Shown here one piece after another: positions 53,717-64,000 of a stretch of DNA of 64,000 bases. The stretch lies in assembly GCA_001566295.1 (NCBI GenBank), contig KQ964246.1, positions 2,542,001-2,606,000 on the forward strand, read 5' to 3'. This DNA is from Microdochium bolleyi (lineage: Eukaryota; Ascomycota; Sordariomycetes; Xylariales; Microdochiaceae). The notes below the pieces were generated by a model. The model was given only the letters and a program-made list of their open reading frames with translations, ran no database searches and was not told the origin of the DNA. The translations under genes and the position numbers were made by a program. Within the stretch, counting starts at the first letter, position 1, and the number at the start of each line of letters is the position of its first letter.

Positions 53717-54360
53717 GTTGAATTTCCCCGGGCCGGCGGCGCATGCAAGATACCTCAGCATATAATTTCCACAAGTCTAATGCAAGCGATTGCTTTGAAA
53801 CCTGTCCGCTCACAACTTGATGCTCAAAGCAAGTGTTTGGTTGGGTTTCCCACGCTCTGGTCATCAGTGACGTTGTGTTATACCGGCTCCCGAGGCTGTA
53901 TGGAGCCAGTAACAAATTGTCCCACGAGACTATTGAGATGCGGTGCAGGACGAGGCTAGCCGGATGTGAATGTTAAGTATGATGCTATCACACATGTGAA
54001 TCTCCCATGGGCGATGTGGCTGTGACAGGGAAGCAGGGTTGGGGGCGTGGGCGGCGGCCAATCAGCGCCGTGCCCAGGCCGAATCGGGCATCGCGTGCGG
54101 GCGGCTGGCTGGATCCGCGTCGATGACCACCATCATGACGTAGCGACACCGACTGCGGTGCGGGAAGCTGCCACCCAAAGGCGCCCCCCCAAGCTTGGGC
54201 ATGCGCGAGGGCAGCTGCGGGCTTGGTTGATTCCATTGCTGGGCAGCCAGTGAGTGGTTCGTGGCCTGGTAACACGGCCACCCTGGAGCGGTCCAGATCG
54301 ATCAGTCATGCTGCGGACTGCAACGGATCGGCAGTAGGCATGCGGAGGACTCGGAGCTTA

Positions 54361-54381
54361 CCTCCCTCCCTCCCTCCCTCC
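54361..54381. repeat. (CCTC)5 pyrimidine tract
   Basis: Five CCTC units plus one C, in the presumed leader or core promoter of the DUF2417 gene. CT-rich tracts are common just upstream of fungal transcription starts. Confidence 0.75.
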
Positions 54382-54555
54382 TTTGCCCCAGGGCTGGCAT
54401 ATTGACCCAATACTACCCTGCTTCCGCATCGTGACACCGAAGGCACTACTCCTGCTTCTCCTTCCTTCAAATACTCCTACCCTCCCCACAACCGACAGCA
54501 ACACCAACAACAACATCAACCACTTCGGGCAACAACACTCACGCCCGCCGACACG

Positions 54556-56468
54556 ATGAACAAGATCTGGAGGTCCAACGACCTCGAGCCCGAGGATGCG
54601 CGGCCAAGCTCGCACCACGAGACGAGAGAAGGCGAGCATGGCCCCGACGAGCATACCCGCCTGCTGCCCAACCGCGTCGAGAGCACCTCCAACACGTACC
54701 TGAGCCCTGATGACCCGGCTGTAAGCACCAACCCCTAGCAATCTCAAAACCTCGTGGGCTCTCGTGGCTTCGCCGCAAGCCTGTGATGACCACAGCGCGA
54801 ATGGCCCCTTCATACTGATGCGAAATGAAAAGGTCTCCCCGTACAACCTCTGGAGCGTGCGTGCGACCCGTTACCTCACCATCTTCTTCACCCTCGTCAC
54901 CTTCGGGTGGTGGATCGTGCTCCTCGTCGCCATGTTCGTCACGCCTCCGGGCTTCCACACCCGCGGTTCCGGTTTCTTTCCCTTCAGCTACGCCAGCTTG
55001 GCCCTGGCCAACCTCGTCTTCTCCCTAATCTTCTTTGCTGTGCCTTCAAAGGCCGTGCGGATTCTGAGCGTCGTCATGAGCGGGTTCCTCCTCGTCAATG
55101 CCGTGCTGCTCATTTCCGTCGAGAAGACTAGACATGAGGAGGGCTGGGTAGGCATGGTCAGCACTCTGTGTAGGTCATTCTCTTCTTAGCATATCGAGAA
55201 GCGAAAGGGAGCCAGTGCTAACAAACCTGCTCGTCTTCGGGATACACAGGGGCCCTTCTGATGGCCATCTGGACCCTCGTCACCGATAGGCTCGTGGCCT
55301 GGGGCAAATCAGAGGAGGAAGAACGCCTCACCGGCCGCGCCGAGACCCGGCGCAGCCTCGGAGAGTGGACCGCGGTCCTCATCTCTATTGTCTGCATGGT
55401 CGTCTTCGTGGCCGTGGTCGTCCTCATGACCTGCACGCTCATCCTCCGTGCGCTTGATGCCGGTCTGGCACCCATCGGCGAGCTATACTGGGTCGACGGC
55501 GAAAAATACAAGCTGCACGTCTACTGCCACGGCAACCAGACCGACTCAAAGGGAAACAAGTACCCAACTGTACTGATCGAGGGGGGCGAAGGCCCTGTCG
55601 AGGATGGCCTATGGCAGTTTGCCAATGATGCTGTCAACAACGGCACGATCTCGAGATACTGCTTCGTGGACCGCCCTGGTGTTGCATGGGTACGTGTTCT
55701 CCAAGAGGATTTCGCAAGAAAAGCTGCCCGAACCAAGACTGACTCTTTTGACAGAGTGATACCGCCCCATCGCCGCTTTCCGCCGGCATGGCTGTCGAGG
55801 CGATGAGCGAGGCTCTCGCTCGTGCTGGAGAGAATGGTCCCTGGGGTATGTACTTGACTACGGCTTCCGCGTCGAGATAAGTAAGAAGAATGACCTATCG
55901 TACTGACCACAATGTAGTCCTGATGAGTGCTGGCGTCGGCTCGATCTATTCGCGTATCTTCTCCGCTCGCTACGGCAAAGAAATCAAGGGTCTCCTCATG
56001 ATCGACCCGCTTCACGAGGATCTGCTTGCCCGTGATGTCGGCTCGCCTGGCCGTGGCTTCATGCTGTGGCTCCGAGGCGTCTTCTCGCCCTTGGGCATTG
56101 ACCGTGTTCCTGGCGCCCTGTTCCGTGGCCGTACCAAGGAGGACCGCGTCTGGGGACGATCGTCGTACCAGACGGGCAAGTCTATCTTCAGCAAGCTCCA
56201 GGAGAACCTGGTCGCGGGCACACTCAGCAAGCGTGATGTGGACACGAGCCGGGCGATCCAGAACAACAAGGTGCCGTTCAGCGTCGTAAGCTCGGGTGTC
56301 GAGGTCCGCAAGAGCTCCGAGTGGGAGGAGAAGCAGCGCGACCTGACGCACATCACCAACAAGCTGCAGCACTGGGACATTGTCAACAAGGCACCACACC
56401 AGGTCTGGAACACGCTCGAAGGCCGCAGTGTTATCGAGAAAAGACTGGGCACGCTCGTCAAGGGCTGA
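54556..56468 (+). CDS. DUF2417 multi-pass membrane protein with C-terminal alpha/beta-hydrolase domain
   Basis: A fungal family annotated as mitochondrial integral membrane or alpha/beta-hydrolase protein; biochemical role unknown. There are five exons: 54556-54720, 54833-55169, 55250-55689, 55755-55845 and 55918-56468; GT-AG introns, phases consistent, 527 aa. After a hydrophilic, acidic N-terminus (about 55 aa), several membrane spans are visible (YLTIFFTLVTFGWWIVLLVA, a segment around LALANLVFSLIFFAV, and a long one before LAPIGELYW). The hydrolase part starts near KYKLHVYCHG, with VLIEGGEGPVEDGLWQFA, YCFVDRPGVAWSDTAPSPLS across an intron, and the probable nucleophile Ser in LMSAGVGSIYSRIF. 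That elbow lacks the first Gly of GxSxG. The fourth exon alone encodes the loop before it. Confidence 0.88.
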
Positions 56469-57069
56469 GCCTCTGATGAACACGCCGACGCCGCAACGCT
56501 GATGCTGGTGTCACTTCATCACGAATTGAGGCTAGAGTCCTCGTTTACGCCCATGCCACTTGTAACACACACGCACACACACATGGGTCGATTTCTGTCT
56601 TTTAAGGGTGGGAGCGGCGATGAAATAGTTTAATCACCAACGTAATCTAGGATGAATTCAAAACTTCAGATTTTTCTTTTTCTCAGCTGCCATAGCTAGC
56701 CGGACTACTATAAACTCCTGGTGAGAACGACGGTGACGGGTCTGTCGCTCCCTGTGCCATGATGACGCTGTGTACAAAAGAAACACCGGCAGGCAACGCC
56801 CGTTTATCGCTTTTCGACCAGATTTTGTTCTTCAAGTGACGCCTGACCGGAAATGCTATTTTTGTTGGCTGCGGGGGAGGGCAATGTGCATAAAGCAGGC
56901 TGAAGGAAAGAAAAGCTGAGGGACTCTGCGCTGTTGTTCTGAAAAGTCTCACCGGACCACGCGGAAATGAGAGGTCCTCGATGACTGCTAGAATATGATA
57001 AAAGCTCATGCCCCTTATGGTTGAGACACCAGGTGAATGGTCGACTCCCAGACTTGTACAAAGACAAAG
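56469..57069. other. Convergent intergenic region, DUF2417 gene / LRG1
   Basis: About 600 bp between stop codons. It includes a (CA)n-like run near 56564-56582 and T-rich sequence near 56670. It holds both 3' UTRs and no gene. Confidence 0.45.
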
Positions 57070-60000
57070 CTACCCGGTCCCCATGGGGACCGAATTGGGC
57101 GGTCGCCCAGCAGGCGCAGACTGCCGCCACTCCCGACGTTGAGACTTGTCCGGAGGGTCCAGGGTGTCTTCCGGGTAGTCGGGATTCCTCCACTTCTGCG
57201 GCGGCGTGCCCGGGTTCTGTGCTGACGGGTATGTCGAATCCTGCACCGGTCGTACGCTGCTCTCCTTCTGCCAGGCAATCGGGTCTGTCTCCACACGCGT
57301 AGCCATTGGCCGTCTGTTGGCATCCTGGCGCCCGGCGTACTCGACATCATACTGTCGCACGCCGCCGCTAACGGCGCGACTCTCAATTCGTTTGAGGATC
57401 TCCTTTGTCGTGATCTCTCCACTGTTGCTGAATAGAGAAGAGTCGCCGAGTATGTCCATAAGCTCGACCGGCACCTGATAGAGTGGTTAGCATCTTCCCG
57501 GAGAAGCATAAGGGACATAGGCTGGCGCCTTACCATGCACATATCCTCGATGAATTGAATCAGATCCTCCACGCACGACACGGCCACCATGGGCTCATCC
57601 GAAAAGCTCGGGCTTTTAGCCGAAGAGTACAAGACGTTCGGCGCAATGACACGTGCGAGATTGTGGATGTCCATCCTAGAGCCGTTCTCCTCATCGACCT
57701 GGTGGAAGGTTGACACCCACTTGAGGAAGCTAAACAGCACCTCCAGAGAGTCGCGGTTGGTTTGTGGCAGAAGACAGCACGCCAAATGCAGGCAGTGTCT
57801 CCTCTTATCTGGGTCGCTGATCTTCGTGGCGACTGTCCACAGCCTGTACAACTTCTGTGTCATGAGAGGATCAGGAAGCTCGCGAAGGTAGCGCTTGAGC
57901 AGGGCTGCCAGCTGATGTGGAGTCTCGTCGTTCCATCGGACAGCATCGCACCCGTCTCGATCGACCGCTGCTACTTGCTCGGTCAACTTCTTGATGTTTC
58001 CGTTCTTGCGGAACACGCCTTCTACCGACAGGTCCTTGTTCTTCATCGCGGTGATGATATCCTCCACAATGGCAGGAATGCGCAGTGCTCCAGGACCAAC
58101 GCCGTCAGTCGAATCGGCACCATCACGCTCAATAGCGACCTCTAGCGGCACGCCAAAGACACCCTTCTTCTTGACGTTCTTCTTGTTTTCCTTGGTACCA
58201 AATGCTTTGCCGAACTTGTTCCAGAAAGTGGGTGCTTTCCTAGCTTCAATAAGACCCAGAAGCTCTTCCAGGGTGAACTCCGGGTCCAATAATGGCTGCA
58301 TTGTCAAGACAGCAACGTGGCGAACGATGAAGTATTCGAGGCCAGAAAGTTCTGAGAAGAATTTCCGCCCACCACCTCTTTGTGGGGATCGTTCGCCCTG
58401 TCCTCGAAAGTCTTGATCGCGCCCGCCAGATTGACTTCGTTGACTTCGTTCATGACCAGGTCCAAAAGACGGGTCAGTGGCAGGCGATCGAAATAGTTCC
58501 TGTCGTGATTGTCGGTACGCAGCTGGCTGTTGTTCGCGAGCCTGCTCGGCTGCGACGATCCGCGGGATATCGTCTAGAGTAAGGGCATCTTGGTGACCGA
58601 AGTACTGCTCTGTGCCGCCTCCAAGTCCCGCCTCCCGATCCTCGTCGATCCGCATATCCCTGCTTTGAGAGCTAGGAGCATTTGCGCCCGCTGAGCCAGG
58701 ACGTCCACCACCTCGATCCGGCCCGTCCATTACCCTAGATGATCGGGCTTTGCGGAGACTGGTAGACAAGTGCTTATCGAGACGTGTACTGCGAAGTCTC
58801 CTTACGTCGTTCAGCGTGTTTTCGTATGAGGTCTCCCTCTCGTGGCGCTCCGGATCGCCAGCATAAGATTTTGAGCGAGAGTCCGACCTGAGGAGCACCG
58901 ACTCTCTGCTAAAGGACAGGCGGTGGCCCGCCAGAGCATCGTAGCCGTTCAGGTTGGGATCTTCTGACGTGTGAGGCAGCGCGCCGCTGTTCCGAAGGAT
59001 CTCCAGCAGTCGCGCGAGAGCGACCTTTAGAAGAAAGACGTATTGTTGAAGCTTCGAAACACGCTCCAATGGTTGTCCCCATTCTTCCGTTTGCGCCTCG
59101 CACTCGACGCAGTATATCTTTTCGTCTCGGTGGACGCGAGCCTCGTTGGGGGGAATGCCATGTTCTTTACCACAGATTGTGCACTTGACGCACGCAGCAT
59201 GCCATCTTTTATCGCCATGGAGTGCGCAGCCGTCTTCGATAGGTTTCCGGCAAAGCTTGCACTGATCAGAGTCGTTCGCGGAGAGAGTAGACATGCCCAG
59301 CGTAATCTGAAGCGAAGGCTCATCCGTCCTCATACTTTCGAGGACACCCAGATCGTCGAGAAATTGGTGGAGACCATCAGCGGAGCGATGCTCGCGCTCC
59401 AATTTGAGTGTGCCCTGTAAACAGATCCGGATGAGAAGTTTGAGATAGTGGGCCAAGCCCGTCACAAGAGACAATAGTTCTTGCGTGACACCAAGCTTCC
59501 TCACGCCAGTGTCCTGAGTCTTTGACAGTAGCGAGAAGAACGACACAATCTTCTTGCATAGAAGCTTTGCTTCTCTACCATACGATAGCCCTGTGTGACA
59601 ACACAAGTTAGCTGGGTCGAAGAAAGCACTACGATGTTCTGCTTACCTCTCATGCCAGTCCCCTTCATACTTTCATCCAGGCGATCTGCCGCCTTGAAGA
59701 GGATCTCTACGTGTACGATGAACTTCTTCGCCACGAACACTCCATCTACATACGCGCCGTTGCTGACATGCAGCAGCATATCTGATATGCAAGCTGCTGA
59801 AGACTCTTCGAAGGTAGAGAGGACGCTCCAGATCTTGTAGACTTTATCTTCCATGCTTTCCTCCTCACGTCTGATGAGCTCCCTATCCTTGTCGCTAACA
59901 GGTTCAGTGAGCGGTTCGGGCGTTTCTTTAGCCGTCGTCAATCGAACGTTCCAAAACTTGTGGATCATGTAACATTCCGGATGCCAATGCTGATTTTGAC

Positions 60001-60759
60001 CATTGCGAAAGATCTCGACGAATTGCTTAAGAATGGCTGTTTGGCAGCCATTGCAACGCTGGGCGAATTGCGTAGAATAATGGTAGTGGCAGTATACGTT
60101 GCTGTCGTGCTCATAATAGCTGTCTTGCGCTCCGAACACCGTAGAACAGAGTGTGCACGTGAAGTGGTCGACGTGGTACTTGCGATCGAGGGCCGTGATG
60201 TAAGAGCCTCGCAGAGCTCCGCCGCACTGGTGGCATAGGAGGCCCAGACGCCGGAAGTAGTCTGTTTCGCACAATGGATATTGTCCTCCATGTTCATCTT
60301 CGGCGGGGAAGAACTTGGACGCAACGATTTGACCGCAGTCCTGGACACAAACAAAGTTAGTCATGCACTGGTCAGTGTCAACTATGGTGGCGTTGAAAAA
60401 CTCACACGACATTTGAAGCAATCCAAATGGAATGTGCCATCCAAGGCGCGCACAAATTGTCCCGTCAACTGCTCGCCGCACTTGTGGCAGACGCGAACCT
60501 GACCACTGCCTGATCGACCGCCACTCCTGGCTCGCGATCTATTTCGCTCATCGCTCTTTCGAGGGTCGCTTCGCGCGTCGCTTCTGGCGCTCAAGGCAGG
60601 AGAACCAGGAGTTCTTGGTGGAGGCGGACCGTAAGCAGAGCCACCATTTTGCGAGAAGGCTGGGCTCGCAGTCATCTCAGACCGGGTTCGTTCGAGTTGG
60701 TATGGTGGAAAGCCTGAGACCCGGTCATCGGGCGGACTGTTGTGATATTCGTGGTCCAT
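57070..60759 (-). CDS. lrg1: LIM-domain Rho GTPase-activating protein (LRG1 type)
   Basis: A GAP for Rho1 that tunes beta-1,3-glucan synthesis, cell-wall integrity signalling and tip growth. There are four exons on the minus strand: 60759-60406, 60340-59647, 59590-57534 and 57474-57070; GT-AG introns, phases consistent, 1169 aa. The N-terminus is Ser/Pro/Arg-rich. LIM1 (about 90-150, CHKCGEQLTGQF) is split by intron 1. LIM2 follows (CHQCGGALRGSY), then a partial third unit (CNGCQTAILKQF...HWHPECY). A further LIM is at about 460-513 (CKLCRKPIEDGC). A helical linker and Arg/Ser/Gly-rich spacer precede the RhoGAP domain (about 828-1034), whose arginine finger is in EGVFRKNGN (near 877), with LLKRYLRELPDPL and ARVIAPNVLY. 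The disordered tail ends in PMGTG, over a perfect palindrome. Confidence 0.93.
57075..57092. repeat. 18-bp perfect palindrome at the LRG1 stop codon
   Basis: CGGTCCCCATGGGGACCG is fully self-complementary and covers the last codons of LRG1, ending three bases before its stop codon (57072-57070). It could fold as a very stable hairpin in the mRNA. Confidence 0.8.
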
Positions 60760-61409
60760 CGTGACGAGTCGATCCGAAAGGGGCTGAATTGATTAGACTT
60801 GAGTTAGAGCCTGGGCTTGGCTGTGGTTAGTGTCGCCACAGCGACACAGCCGCTGACTCTCGAGGTGCACAAGTCAAATCAAATATTGCAGTCGTAGGAG
60901 GGCTGTCCGACATCAGATATGAGGCGGTGGTCAGATGAGTTGGGCCGAGGAGGACCAGGGCCAGCACCAGGCGAGGTGAGCGAGGCGGAGCCGATGTCGA
61001 CCAAGGGTCCTTGGCAGGTGGGACAATTTTGGAACGGCTCTTGCAGTGAATGACAAGCTCCTGCAAGCTGCGTTTGGTGAGAAGATCCGCGAAGTGGTTG
61101 GATTCAGCTGCCGCAAGGTGACCACAGCAGCAGGGCTGAGGCAGGGAGCGAGCTGAGTGGCCCAGTCGGTCGAGGATGTTTGGTAGTCCTGGCTGGTCAG
61201 GTACCCACGGATCGTAGCTGGGACCAGACAACGAGAGCGAGGGGGTCGGTGTCTCCAGAGTGCTGTAATTGGATCCTCAAGACGATGCTGCCACTGTCGC
61301 TTGACGTCGGAGGCGGAGCGCGGCCGCTTGGATGCGAGTCGCAGTGGTCGTATGGCCGCGCGAGGGGGAGGCGGTGGGAACGTGGACTGGGCGTCGGTGG
61401 TGTATGAGA

Positions 61410-61436
61410 TGGTGGTGGTGGTAGGTGGTGGTGGTG
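61410..61436. repeat. (GGT)n-type microsatellite
   Basis: An imperfect run of GGT/GTG units with one GTA interruption, in the presumed upstream region of LRG1. Confidence 0.7.
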
Positions 61437-61981
61437 CAGAGAGTCGTTCCTTGCAGGGCGTACGGGTTGATGGAGGAGGCGGCGGTAGGACGGGGCAAGG
61501 AGGAGACAATGGCGTTGCTGCCACGGAGAGTCGACCAGGCTTGTCTTGTCACCTGCTCCTGTGCTGCTCCGGACTGGAGTCGAGAGAGCTGTGCCCTACC
61601 AGACAGTGACGGGGATCCACGCGATGGAGTCGGCCCCCCGAAAAGGCGGTTTGGCGTGGGTGGGCAGAGAATCGGGGGAGGCGGCAATGCCAGCAGCCCC
61701 TGGGAGAGCGGCTGATGTCCGTTGGCTAGCTGCAGGGCCCCTCGAGGACGCGCCCTGAGTGGCTGCCCGCTCGAGCCCTGCTCGTCGAGAGAGAGTTCCA
61801 TTCTGTGTACTCCGTACTGCATTCGCAGTGTCACCACCCGGACATTTCGAACGGCGCACTAGGTACATGCACCCTTGAATGAGATATGAATGACCACAGC
61901 GTTGTCCGCTGGATTGCAGACCCTTCTCGGCTGGGTCCGCGTGACTGCGAAGTGCAGCCAGTCGTGCACATGAGACTTCCG

Positions 61982-62026
<45 letters not shown>

Positions 62027-62034
62027 TCCTCCTC
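61982..62034. repeat. (TGC)14 tract followed by a short CTC run
   Basis: Fourteen uninterrupted TGC (CAG-type) trinucleotides at 61982-62023, then a short TCC/CTC run. Its position in a gene-free interval means it encodes nothing I can support. Such tracts are usually length-polymorphic. Confidence 0.9.
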
Positions 62035-63514
62035 ATGCAGACATGGAAACTCCCCGCTGCTTATTCAGAGTACGCGGAGTACGGACCACTCAGTCCATGA
62101 CAGTCCTCCCACAATCCAGCTTGACCCTTTTCTGAAGTTACGGACTACTAGCACACAAGAAGCAACAACAAGCACTAGATACGTGGTGGCACACGCTCTT
62201 CAGAAGAATAGGGCAGATGCTCTGCTCCGTGCTACCCACCGCGGCAGGCTCAAAAGCTACCATGGAGGGGGATTGCCACAGCCACAGCGCATCACGACAG
62301 CCCTTTGGCGCGCTAAGTCGCGTGTCACCTTCGAGATTGGCGTCCTAGAGTTTGGGTAAGGTACGCTCTCTGAGTCTGCGACTCCGTTCTACCCAGGTGA
62401 GCTGCCCTTAGCCCCTCTTTAGGCTCGGAGCTATGCTGGCCTGATTGTGCTCGACATCGGGCTCCCCTTTTCTACACGGACCCCATTTCAGATCCCGCCT
62501 GGCTGCGTCAGATTACAGACCAAGATGGCATTTCGACGGGCGAGACGCGCCGAGCAGTCCGATTTCTGGCCTGTCTTCTAAAGCGTTATGCCCACCATTG
62601 CTGAAAGGGAACGAACATCGTCGCTGGCGGCACTCTAGTCTTTCACGATCGCCGACGAAACAAAGAAACCCAGAATGCCAAGCCTGCAATTCCAAGTGGG
62701 CCGTCCCCCACCTTGTTGCCTCAGACGAGAAGAGAGGGGCGACGGAGTACCAACGATCAGGAACCGTGTCCAGTCCATCAATGGAAGCGTTGAACATCGG
62801 AAGGTCTGGTAGCTGGCGTTCCCTCCCGCCTCTCGATTTGTCAATGTACACAGCCCGTCTCAGACCCGCCAGGCAGGCCAGGCCGGTGAAGCGTGCCGTT
62901 GTCAACGGGGTACTTGGCAAGTAACGTGCGGAGTATGAAGGCCGCAGACACAGCCTAGTCCACTGCTAAATATAAGCGTAAGCTGCAGTACCCAAGGTCT
63001 GCTGCCCCATTACATGGTGGCCATGCTTGCTGTCCACATCGGCACCTTGGAGAAGCTGACCAGAGATGTGATTGCCGGTGCAGCCACGTCGGCGCAGGCA
63101 TTGCGTACGACGTACGCTACTTACGCAGCGCAGGATATTGCGCAACTGCTTCATGCGGTCGTGATGATCCGAGCATCAATTGTCAGGTGTCGATGCTCCC
63201 ATGCTGCTTGTCGAGAGTGGAGTGGGGCACCAAGACTCAAGATATCCCAGTGCCGTTGCCAAGATGCAGACGACGTTGCTTCGTGAATCGTTGCACAACC
63301 AGCACCTACCTTGATCAGGGCATGCTGCACGGTCTCTCGATTTTTATGCTCACACCTCTGCAAGGGAGAACACGAACGACCTAAGGCCGACATTGCGAGG
63401 ACGTTGAATCTCACCTCTCTTTGGATATTGCTGCACTATTCACAACCTCCCTGCCAACATCTCGGATCTCTCCAAAGACCACTTGCGTCGCGATGGCTGT
63501 GCTGGACGCCGCGA

Positions 63515-64000
63515 ATGGAAAATCCGCCTGTGGAAATTCTTGTGCACATCGCCGCGCCGAGCCGTGCGGCCGACGATACCAGGTGTAGAGCGTTGGCTTC
63601 CGCGTATGTCAACTTCGAGCCAGCGAGACGCGCCGCCGTCGTGCAAGGCCCAGGCGAGCACATACCACCGCCAGCCTCATCGCCTCGAGAGGACCACAAT
63701 CTACCGACAAATCCTCCCGGCACATTCGCATCCCTGCAGGCGTCCTTCGACAGCGTCATTGACAATGCCGGATCCCCTCACGTCGCTAGGCCTCGGCACG
63801 AGATATTACATTCACAACCGTCGACCGCATCATCTTCGGCGACACCGTCATGGCAGTCTCCCAGCAGCCTCGTTGGCGATTCGCAGCCGGAGATCTCGTC
63901 CATAGTGGCCGGTCTGAACACTCCTACCCGGCTGCTGGAGCACTATCTGCAAGGGTTTGACAGCTTCCGCTCACCGTCGTGGACTCCGTCGCAGAGGACC
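63515..64000 (+). CDS. Hypothetical protein, 5' part only (cut by window end)
   Basis: An open frame of 162 codons runs from the ATG at 63515 off the end of the window with no stop. It starts MENPPVEILVHIAAPSRAAD, continues RCRALASAYVNFEPARRAAV, and later has TFASLQASFDSVIDN and a Ser/Pro-rich part with LVGDSQPE and LNTPTRLLEHYLQGFDSF. The first 45 residues look ordered; the rest is largely disordered with short conserved-looking motifs. Other frames in this stretch are Arg/Ser-rich or stop early, so this is the likely coding frame. No family is recognised, and introns and the C-terminus lie outside the window. Confidence 0.7.
   Translation, partial: MENPPVEILVHIAAPSRAADDTRCRALASAYVNFEPARRAAVVQGPGEHIPPPASSPREDHNLPTNPPGTFASLQASFDSVIDNAGSPHVARPRHEILHSQPSTASSSATPSWQSPSSLVGDSQPEISSIVAGLNTPTRLLEHYLQGFDSFRSPSWTPSQRT

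Larger units (their letters stand above)
53620..54555. other. Intergenic region upstream of the DUF2417 gene
   Basis: These 936 bp contain a T26 homopolymer just after the upstream gene and a (CCTC)5 tract 175 bp before the next ATG. The sequence from 54420 is C/A-rich leader. No gene is supported. Confidence 0.45.
60760..63514. other. 2.75-kb divergent gene-free interval
   Basis: It lies between the LRG1 start and the partial gene at the window end. It contains (GGT)n-rich sequence near 61410-61436 and a (TGC)14 tract at 61982-62023. ORFs here are low-complexity (Pro, Gly, Cys or Ser runs made by the repeats) and overlap on both strands, so I call none. Confidence 0.4.

Noticed and set aside
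60931..61524. 197-aa Pro-rich minus-strand ORF upstream of LRG1
   Set aside because: Pro and Thr runs come from GGT-type repeats. It does not splice convincingly into LRG1, whose own N-terminus is already plausible.
61886..62359. ORF with a poly-Cys run
   Set aside because: The Cys run is the translation of the (TGC)14 repeat; nothing else in it resembles a protein.
1..64000. tRNA, 5S rRNA, CRISPR, transposon ends, secondary-metabolite cluster
   Set aside because: Scanning by eye for B-box-like GTTCGANTC, 5S core, regular spaced repeats, terminal inverted repeats and PKS/NRPS/P450 signatures found none; small RNAs could still be missed without a covariance search.

Overview
The window is nuclear DNA from a filamentous ascomycete (Pezizomycotina, most likely Sordariomycetes; I cannot fix the genus). 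The evidence is short introns with GT(A/G)AGT-like donors and CTAAC/CTGAC-like branch points, conserved eukaryotic single-copy genes next to fungus-only ones (palC, ERG26, LRG1, a DUF2417 hydrolase), GC-rich coding sequence, and no operons, tRNAs or transposons that I can find. I rebuilt exon structures by hand for every spliced gene and checked that reading phase carries through each junction. Twenty protein genes result, one of them cut by the window end.

Layout, left to right. 0-7 kb: ALG6 (-), palC (+), an RBR-type ubiquitin ligase (-). 8-14.5 kb: a frameshifted secreted zinc carboxypeptidase (+), a six-exon fumarylacetoacetate-hydrolase-family gene (-), ERB1 (+). 15-22 kb: an unknown protein (-), a stretch holding a poly-C array with an N gap, an AYR1-like short-chain dehydrogenase (+), and COX17 (+), which is small, three-exon and easily missed. 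21.7-26.3 kb: 4.6 kb with no gene I can support. 26-46 kb: an MFS sugar transporter (+), intronless BRR2 (+), a PWWP protein (+), NPL4 (+), and an unusual E2 (-) with two UBC-type domains and a 12-nt microexon. 46-64 kb: ERG26 (+), two unknown low-complexity proteins (- and +), a DUF2417 membrane hydrolase (+), LRG1 Rho-GAP (-), and the 5' part of an unknown gene (+).

The genes are mostly housekeeping: N-glycan assembly (ALG6), ambient-pH signalling (palC), 60S ribosome assembly (ERB1), copper delivery to cytochrome oxidase (COX17), splicing (BRR2), ergosterol synthesis (ERG26), and Rho1 and cell-wall control (LRG1). Three encode ubiquitin-system proteins (RBR E3, E2, NPL4), but they are spread out, and nothing in the sequence shows co-regulation.

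The points most worth following up are the tandem-UBC E2 whose microexon sits directly after the catalytic cysteine and can be skipped in frame, the single-base frameshift in the otherwise intact carboxypeptidase, and the poly-C/18-mer array around the assembly gap. I found no biosynthetic cluster, defence island or mobile element.
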